Assembly (NCBI RefSeq): GCF_030332225.1
Contig: NZ_JAOWIF010000028.1
Coordinates: forward strand, 620,001 to 684,000
Source: Citrobacter sp. Cu233
GTDB lineage: Bacteria > Pseudomonadota > Gammaproteobacteria > Enterobacterales > Enterobacteriaceae
Length of the DNA stretch: 64,000 nucleotides
Reading direction: 5' to 3'
The notes under the pieces: model-generated
The model's database searches: none
The model's input: only the letters and a program-made list of their open reading frames with translations
Told to the model about the DNA's origin: nothing
In this document: piece after piece, positions 59,477 to 64,000 of the stretch
Layout: every line of letters starts with the position of its first letter
Numbering within the stretch: position 1 is the first letter of the stretch
Made by a program: the position numbers and the translations under genes

Positions 59477-60637
59477 CTACAGCGCAACCAGGCATTCTGC
59501 CGCTGCCAGCAGCGTCGATTCTTGCTTAGCAAAACACAGGCGAATCAGCTTATGTGGGAAAGGATCGGCGCAGAAAACGGACAGTGGGATCGCCGCCACG
59601 CCGACCTCTTTAGTCAGCCATTGGCAAAATTCCACATCGTTGAGATCAGAAACAGCACTGTAATCAATCAGCAAAAAGTATGTCCCTTCGCAGGGCAGAA
59701 TTTCCAGCCGACTGTCACGCAGCGCATTCACCAGCACATCACGTTTTCTCTGATAAAACGCGGGCAGCTCACGGTAGTGCGTCGGATCTTCCCGCAGCAT
59801 ATCCGCCAGCGCCAGTTGTGCCGGCGTGTTGACCGAGAAGGTTAAATACTGATGGACCTTACGTAACTCCGCGCTGATAGCCGGTGGCGCAACACAGTAT
59901 CCCACTTTCCAGCCCGTCATATGATAAGTTTTGCCAAATGACGAAACGGCAACTGCACGCTCCCTTAGTTGCGGATGCGCCAGCACGCTGGCATGCCCAT
60001 GCGTGGCAAAACAGATATGCTCGTAGACTTCGTCACTGACAACATAAATCTCATGCCCGTTAATGGCCTGCCATAACGCCTCAAAGTCCGCCTTCTGCCA
60101 TACCGTAGCCGAAGGGTTATGCGGCGTATTTAGGATCACCAGTCGGGTACGATCGCTCAGCAACGCGGTAAATTCCTGCCAGTCCACGCGAAAAGACGGT
60201 GGCTGCAGCGCAATACGTTTCACGATACCTCCAGATAGCGCCACCGCGGGTGCATAACTGTCGTAGCTCGGGTCAAAACAGATAACCTCATCGCCGGGCC
60301 GTACTAAGGCCGTAATAGCCGCATACAGCGCTTCTGTCGCCCCTGCCGTTACCGTCACGTCACTATCAGCGTCCGGCAGGTATCCGTATAACTCGGCGGT
60401 TTTATCGGCAATGGCTTCTCGCAGCGGTTGCACACCCGTCATCGGTGCGTACTGGTTCGCACCCTGCGCCACATGAAATGCCAGTCGTTCCTGCAGATAG
60501 TGCGGACCATCAAAATCAGGAAATCCCTGTGAGAGATTAATCGCCTGGTGCTGCTGCGCCAGTGCGCTCATTTGCGTAAAGATAGTCGTGCCTAAGTTGG
60601 GGAGTTTGCTTTGCACAATCAGCGGGTTATTACTCAT
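59477..60637 (-). CDS. ybdL: YbdL, methionine-oxo-acid/glutamine-type transaminase
   Basis: PLP class I aminotransferase with preference for methionine, histidine and phenylalanine in E. coli. 386 aa, equal to E. coli. Key blocks are NLSQGFPDFDGP, TAGATEALYAAI, ILNTPHNPSATVW and the PLP lysine in SSFGKTYHMTGWKVGY (near 236). ATG 60637 follows GGGATAACAATA. It is convergent with ybdM. Confidence 0.94.
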   Translation of the reverse strand: MSNNPLIVQSKLPNLGTTIFTQMSALAQQHQAINLSQGFPDFDGPHYLQERLAFHVAQGANQYAPMTGVQPLREAIADKTAELYGYLPDADSDVTVTAGATEALYAAITALVRPGDEVICFDPSYDSYAPAVALSGGIVKRIALQPPSFRVDWQEFTALLSDRTRLVILNTPHNPSATVWQKADFEALWQAINGHEIYVVSDEVYEHICFATHGHASVLAHPQLRERAVAVSSFGKTYHMTGWKVGYCVAPPAISAELRKVHQYLTFSVNTPAQLALADMLREDPTHYRELPAFYQRKRDVLVNALRDSRLEILPCEGTYFLLIDYSAVSDLNDVEFCQWLTKEVGVAAIPLSVFCADPFPHKLIRLCFAKQESTLLAAAECLVAL

Positions 60638-60769
60638 TATTGTTATCCCAGCGTGTGATGTTGTTGTTGATGCCACTATAGCACGATGCTAGTATTTGGC
60701 AATCAAGACGTTCAGACGTCTATATAAAAATAACCTGCCTGGACAGGACAGTCAAAAGGACAACACAAC

Positions 60770-61858
60770 ATGAGTAGTACTGAAATTCGCGTCGTCACTG
60801 GCCCCGCTAACTATTTTTCCCATACCGGTAGCCTCTGCAGATTAAACGATTTTTTCACCCCAGACAGACTCTCACGCGCAGTCTGGGTTTTCGGTGAACG
60901 CGCCATCGCTGCCGCACGCCCCTGGCTGCCTGACGCCTTTCATCTGAGCGGGGCCAGGCACCTGCTTTTTACCGGACACTGCAGTGAAAAAGATGTTGGG
61001 CAACTGGCAACAGATGCAGGAGACGACCGAAGCATCGTGATCGGTGTCGGCGGTGGTACCCTGCTCGACACCGCCAAAGCGCTGGCGCGCCGCCTTGGTT
61101 TGCCATTTGTGGCGATCCCAACCATTGCCGCCACCTGTGCAGCCTGGACGCCGCTCTCCGTGTGGTACAACGATGAAGGTCAGGCACTGCATTTCGAAAT
61201 TTTCGATGATGCCAATTTTTTGGTGTTGGTAGAGCCGGAGATCGTGCTTAATGCGCCAGACGCGTATTTGCTGGCCGGTATTGGGGACACGTTGGCGAAA
61301 TGGTACGAAGCGGTTGTGCTCGCCCCACAGCCTGAAACCTTGCCGCTGACTGTACGTCTGGGCATCAACGGCGCACTGGCGATCCGCGACGTTCTCCTTC
61401 AGAGCAGCGAACAGGCTCTGGCAGATAAACAGCGTGGAGAACTGACCCGTGCATTTTGCGACGTGGTGGATGCGATCATTGCTGGCGGTGGTATGGTCGG
61501 CGGTCTGGGCGAGCGTTACACCCGCGTGGCGGCGGCACATTCGGTGCATAATGGCCTGACCGTCCTCCCGCAAACGGAAAAGTTTTTACACGGCACCAAA
61601 GTGGCGTACGGCATTCTGGTGCAAAGCGCGCTGTTGGGACAAGATGATGTGCTAACGCAGTTAATTACCGCTTATCAGCGCTTCAATTTACCAACCCGGT
61701 TGGCTCAACTGGAAGTGGACATCACTAACCACGCCGAAATCGATAAGGTGATTGCGCACACCCTGCGCCCGGTGGAGTCCATTCATGCGTTGCCGGTGAA
61801 GCTAACACCGGAAACACTGCGTGCGGCATTTGAGAAGGTAGAGACGTTTACGGTGTGA
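60770..61858 (+). CDS. hcxA: HcxA (YbdH), hydroxycarboxylate dehydrogenase
   Basis: 362-aa iron-containing/glycerol-dehydrogenase-like family oxidoreductase, NADPH-dependent on 2-oxobutyrate-type acids in E. coli. The dinucleotide motif is VIGVGGGTLLDTAKALAR near 88. Metal ligands are expected in AGIGDTLAKWYEA and the His residues of AAAHSVHNGLT. Divergent from ybdL. Confidence 0.93.
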   Translation: MSSTEIRVVTGPANYFSHTGSLCRLNDFFTPDRLSRAVWVFGERAIAAARPWLPDAFHLSGARHLLFTGHCSEKDVGQLATDAGDDRSIVIGVGGGTLLDTAKALARRLGLPFVAIPTIAATCAAWTPLSVWYNDEGQALHFEIFDDANFLVLVEPEIVLNAPDAYLLAGIGDTLAKWYEAVVLAPQPETLPLTVRLGINGALAIRDVLLQSSEQALADKQRGELTRAFCDVVDAIIAGGGMVGGLGERYTRVAAAHSVHNGLTVLPQTEKFLHGTKVAYGILVQSALLGQDDVLTQLITAYQRFNLPTRLAQLEVDITNHAEIDKVIAHTLRPVESIHALPVKLTPETLRAAFEKVETFTV

Positions 61859-61865
61859 TTCAGGT

Positions 61866-61904
61866 GTAGGTTGCCTGACGGTGGTGTCGCCTTATCAGGC
61901 CTAC
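61866..61904 (+). repeat. REP element after hcxA
   Basis: GTAGGTTGCCTGACGG and CGCCTTATCAGGCCTAC form the palindromic REP signature, 8 bases after the hcxA stop. Confidence 0.85.
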
Positions 61905-61934
61905 GACGACTACTTACAATGGCAAATGCTCAAA

Positions 61935-62042
61935 ATAATTCGAGTTGCAGGAAGGCGGCAACACAGCGAATCCCCGGGAGCTTACATCAATAAGTGACCG
62001 GGGTGAGCGAGGAGAGCCAACACACCTGCGGCTTGAATTATG
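61935..62042. repeat. Dispersed palindromic repeat, copy 4
   Basis: Arms 61935-61951 and 62026-62042 are complementary at 14 of 17 positions. The inner CCCCGG/CCGGGG stem encloses CTTA/TAAG. It carries the cores AAGGCGGCAA, GGAGCTTAC, AAGTGACCGGGGTGAG and GAGCCAAC. The right arm ends 7 bases from the ybdD stop codon. Confidence 0.83.
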
Positions 62043-62049
62043 AAGATCA

Positions 62050-62247
62050 TTAACAGCAGCGGGCACCGCCTTTCCCCCCATAGCGCGCATCCTGGCGCTC
62101 GCGGAAAAATTCTTCATAAGTCATCGGCTCCTGGTCCGGGTGCGTAACACGCATATGCTCAACATAGTTGTCATAATCCGGCACACCAATCATCAGTCGG
62201 GCGGTTTGCCCTAAATACTTCCCAGCTTTTGAGAGTGTTTCAAACAT
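62050..62247 (-). CDS. ybdD: YbdD, small CstA-associated protein (DUF466)
   Basis: 65-aa protein, equal to E. coli. It keeps [21 protein letters not shown]-type core (key residues) and the C-terminal [10 protein letters not shown]. Proteins of this family (BtsT-YjiX, CstA-YbdD) are needed with the pyruvate/peptide transporter encoded beside them. The start at 62247 is set by family length. It follows cstA in the same direction with a 63-base spacer. Confidence 0.93.
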   Translation of the reverse strand: MFETLSKAGKYLGQTARLMIGVPDYDNYVEHMRVTHPDQEPMTYEEFFRERQDARYGGKGGARCC

Positions 62248-62269
62248 AGTGATTCCCTGTCGTACAAAC

Positions 62270-62297
62270 GCCCTCCCCATTAAGGAGAGGGCTTTTT
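62270..62297 (+). other. Hairpin between cstA and ybdD
   Basis: GCCCTC (62270-62275) and GAGGGC (62287-62292), with T5 after it in the rightward direction. Read leftward, the direction of cstA-ybdD, there is no T-tract, so it is likely a processing or stabiliser stem and not a terminator of that operon. Confidence 0.5.
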
Positions 62298-62310
62298 CGT
62301 TAAGAGAATA

Positions 62311-64000
62311 TTAGTGCGCGCCTTTCGCCTGCGCCACAATCTCTTCAACATTCTCGGGCATCGGTTCGTACGGTGTTTCTTTCGACGTTGGTTTGTCCTC
62401 TTTCAACGCTGCCAGCGCAGTTTTAATGGAGAACAGACCCAGTACCACCACGACCACCATGAAGAAGATGGTCAAGCCAGCATCAAGACGGTTGTTAAAT
62501 ACCAGTTGCGTCAGTTGCGACTGAGTGTACTGCGCCGGAATGTTACCGCTGTCGATCATCGCCTGGAACTTGTTAGCGATAGCCAGGAAGCCGATTTTCG
62601 CATCCGGGCTAAACGCTTTCTGCCAGCCCGCAGTCAGCGTACAAATCAGCAGCCAGGCCGTTGGCACCAGCGCTACCCATGCGTAGCGCTGACGTTTCAT
62701 CTTGAACAATACGACCGCACACAGCATCAATGCCATACCGGCCAGCATCTGGTTCGCGATACCGAACAGCGGCCACAGGGTGTTAATACCGCCTAACGGA
62801 TCCACCACGCCCTGGTGCAGGAAGTAACCCCAGGCCAGTACGCACAACGCGGTTGCCAGCAGGTTCGCCGGTAGCGAGTCGGTCCGTTTCAGCCCCGGTG
62901 AGACGACGCCCAGCAGATCCTGCAGCATAAAGCGCGCGGCACGGGTGCCCGCATCAACCGCCGTCAGGATGAACAGGGCTTCAAACAGAATGGCGAAGTG
63001 ATACCAGAACGCCACATCCATCATGCCGCCCAGCGCACCGTGCAGAATGTAAGCCATCCCAACGGCCAGCGTGGGCGCTCCGCCTGCGCGGGAAATAATG
63101 GATTGCTCACCCACTTCATTGGCAATTTGGTGCAAGGTGTCCGGGGTAATCGCAAAGCCCCAACTGCTAACGACCTGCGCCGCAGAAGCGACCACATCCA
63201 CCGTACCCGCAGGGGCCAGCACCGCCATCGGGCTGTTCATCGCAAAATACACACCCGGATCGATGATACATGCGGAGACCAGTGCCATAATGGCGACAAA
63301 GGACTCCATCAGCATCCCGCCGTAGCCAATAAAACAGGCCTGCCCTTCATTCGCCAACATCTTCGGTGTGGTGCCGGAAGAGATCAGCGCGTGGAAGCCA
63401 GATACGGCACCACAGGCAATGGTAATAAACAGGAATGGGAACAGGTTACCCGTCCATACCGGACCGGTACCGTCAACGAATTTGGTCAACGCAGGCATCG
63501 TCAGCGTTGGACGCATGATCAGAATACCCACCGCCAGACCAACAATGGTACCAATCTTCAGGAAGGTCGAGAGGTAATCTCGCGGTGCCAGCAGCAGCCA
63601 TACCGGCAACACGGCAGCCACGAAACCGTAGCCCACCAGCATCCACGTCAACTGTACACCGGTAAAGTCAAAATACGGTGCCCAGGTCGGGCTTTCCGCA
63701 ACCCAGCCGCCGGAAATAATGGCAAAAACCAGGAATACCAGACCGATGACTGACACTTCGCCAATACGCCCCGGACGCAGATAGCGCAGGTAAACCCCCA
63801 TAAAGATCGCCAGCGGGATGGTGAATGCGACGGTGTAGGTTCCCCACGGGCTGTGCGTCAGTGCTTTCACGACGATCATTGCCAACACGGCAAGGATAAT
63901 CACCATGATCATAAAACAGGCCACCAGCGCAATCACACCGGCGGTAGGGCCCATCTCTTCTTTCACCAGTTCGCCAAGGGAACGTCCATCGCGACGGGTA
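62311..64000 (-). CDS. cstA: CstA, carbon-starvation pyruvate/peptide transporter (5' part outside window)
   Basis: C-terminal 562 codons of the roughly 700-aa inner-membrane carrier. The frame is open to the window edge (RRDGRSLGELVKEEMGPTAG read leftward from 63999), so it is cut, not broken. At least 13 hydrophobic segments are visible. Conserved blocks are GAVSGFHALISSGTTPKML, ACFIGYGGMLMES and AVDAGTRAARFMLQD. CRP-dependent induction and CsrA repression are known for E. coli, but the control region is outside the window. Confidence 0.95.
   Translation of the reverse strand, partial: TRRDGRSLGELVKEEMGPTAGVIALVACFMIMVIILAVLAMIVVKALTHSPWGTYTVAFTIPLAIFMGVYLRYLRPGRIGEVSVIGLVFLVFAIISGGWVAESPTWAPYFDFTGVQLTWMLVGYGFVAAVLPVWLLLAPRDYLSTFLKIGTIVGLAVGILIMRPTLTMPALTKFVDGTGPVWTGNLFPFLFITIACGAVSGFHALISSGTTPKMLANEGQACFIGYGGMLMESFVAIMALVSACIIDPGVYFAMNSPMAVLAPAGTVDVVASAAQVVSSWGFAITPDTLHQIANEVGEQSIISRAGGAPTLAVGMAYILHGALGGMMDVAFWYHFAILFEALFILTAVDAGTRAARFMLQDLLGVVSPGLKRTDSLPANLLATALCVLAWGYFLHQGVVDPLGGINTLWPLFGIANQMLAGMALMLCAVVLFKMKRQRYAWVALVPTAWLLICTLTAGWQKAFSPDAKIGFLAIANKFQAMIDSGNIPAQYTQSQLTQLVFNNRLDAGLTIFFMVVVVVLGLFSIKTALAALKEDKPTSKETPYEPMPENVEEIVAQAKGAH

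Noticed and set aside
62998-63753. 251-codon plus-strand frame
   Set aside because: Antisense to cstA; Arg/His/Gln-rich shadow frame.

Overview
The window is chromosomal DNA from an enterobacterium of the Escherichia/Salmonella/Citrobacter group, most likely a Citrobacter. Gene order from ubiF to cstA is the E. coli ubiF-lnt-glt-leuS-mrd-lip-dcuC-cit-rna-ahp-cstA backbone, inverted relative to the usual E. coli map. Proteins are close to E. coli ones but not identical. A Salmonella-type cobD sits beside cobC, a step of B12 synthesis lost at this locus in E. coli K-12. The species cannot be fixed from the sequence alone. I saw no tRNA, rRNA, IS element, prophage or CRISPR array.

Layout. 1-6260: ubiF (cut by the window edge), miaB, the ybeZ-ybeY-ybeX-lnt cluster behind a sigma-32-type promoter. 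6261-9875: gltIJKL aspartate/glutamate ABC importer, with an exact sigma-54 promoter motif, a CA-rich GcvB-type target and the SroC sRNA region. 9876-18400: an accessory chaperone-usher fimbrial island in the place where E. coli K-12 has rihA/hscC genes. It holds three tandem paralogous pilins, a fourth subunit, chaperone, usher, two-domain putative adhesin and a fifth subunit. 18407-26810: ybeL, leuS-lptE-holA-nadD, cobD and cobC, rsfS-rlmH. 26841-34786: the cell-shape and lipoate genes mrdA-mrdB-rlpA-dacA-ybeD-lipB-lipA. 34884-39334: tatE, ybeM, crcB, cspE, pagP, dcuC. 39484-48921: citrate fermentation, with sensor-regulator citAB divergent from citCDEFXG-citT. 49045-52750: rna, two accessory genes (flavin reductase-like and alpha/beta hydrolase), rnk with attenuator-type leader, uspG. 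52873-56363: ahpC-ahpF and divergent dsbG around an OxyR-like site. 56567-64000: ybdO, ybdN-ybdM, ybdL, hcxA, ybdD and the 3' part of cstA.

How the parts work together. The glt operon appears to combine nitrogen-type transcription control with the GcvB/SroC RNA circuit. The cit block is a complete anaerobic citrate/succinate exchange and cleavage pathway, next to the FNR-boxed dcuC C4-dicarboxylate carrier. The ahpC-ahpF/dsbG region is a peroxide and thiol stress module. The fimbrial island is self-contained and shows recent pilin duplication with its own promoters and terminators.

The best candidates for something undescribed are: (a) a dispersed palindromic intergenic repeat with four clear copies and one remnant, three of them 7-13 bases beyond a stop codon; (b) an orphan leftward terminator between ahpC and dsbG, suggesting an OxyR-linked small RNA or attenuated ahpC leader; (c) the triplicated pilins with co-duplicated promoter palindrome and an exact 953-base start-to-start period; (d) the ybdO-ybdN-ybdM PP-loop/ParB-fold module.
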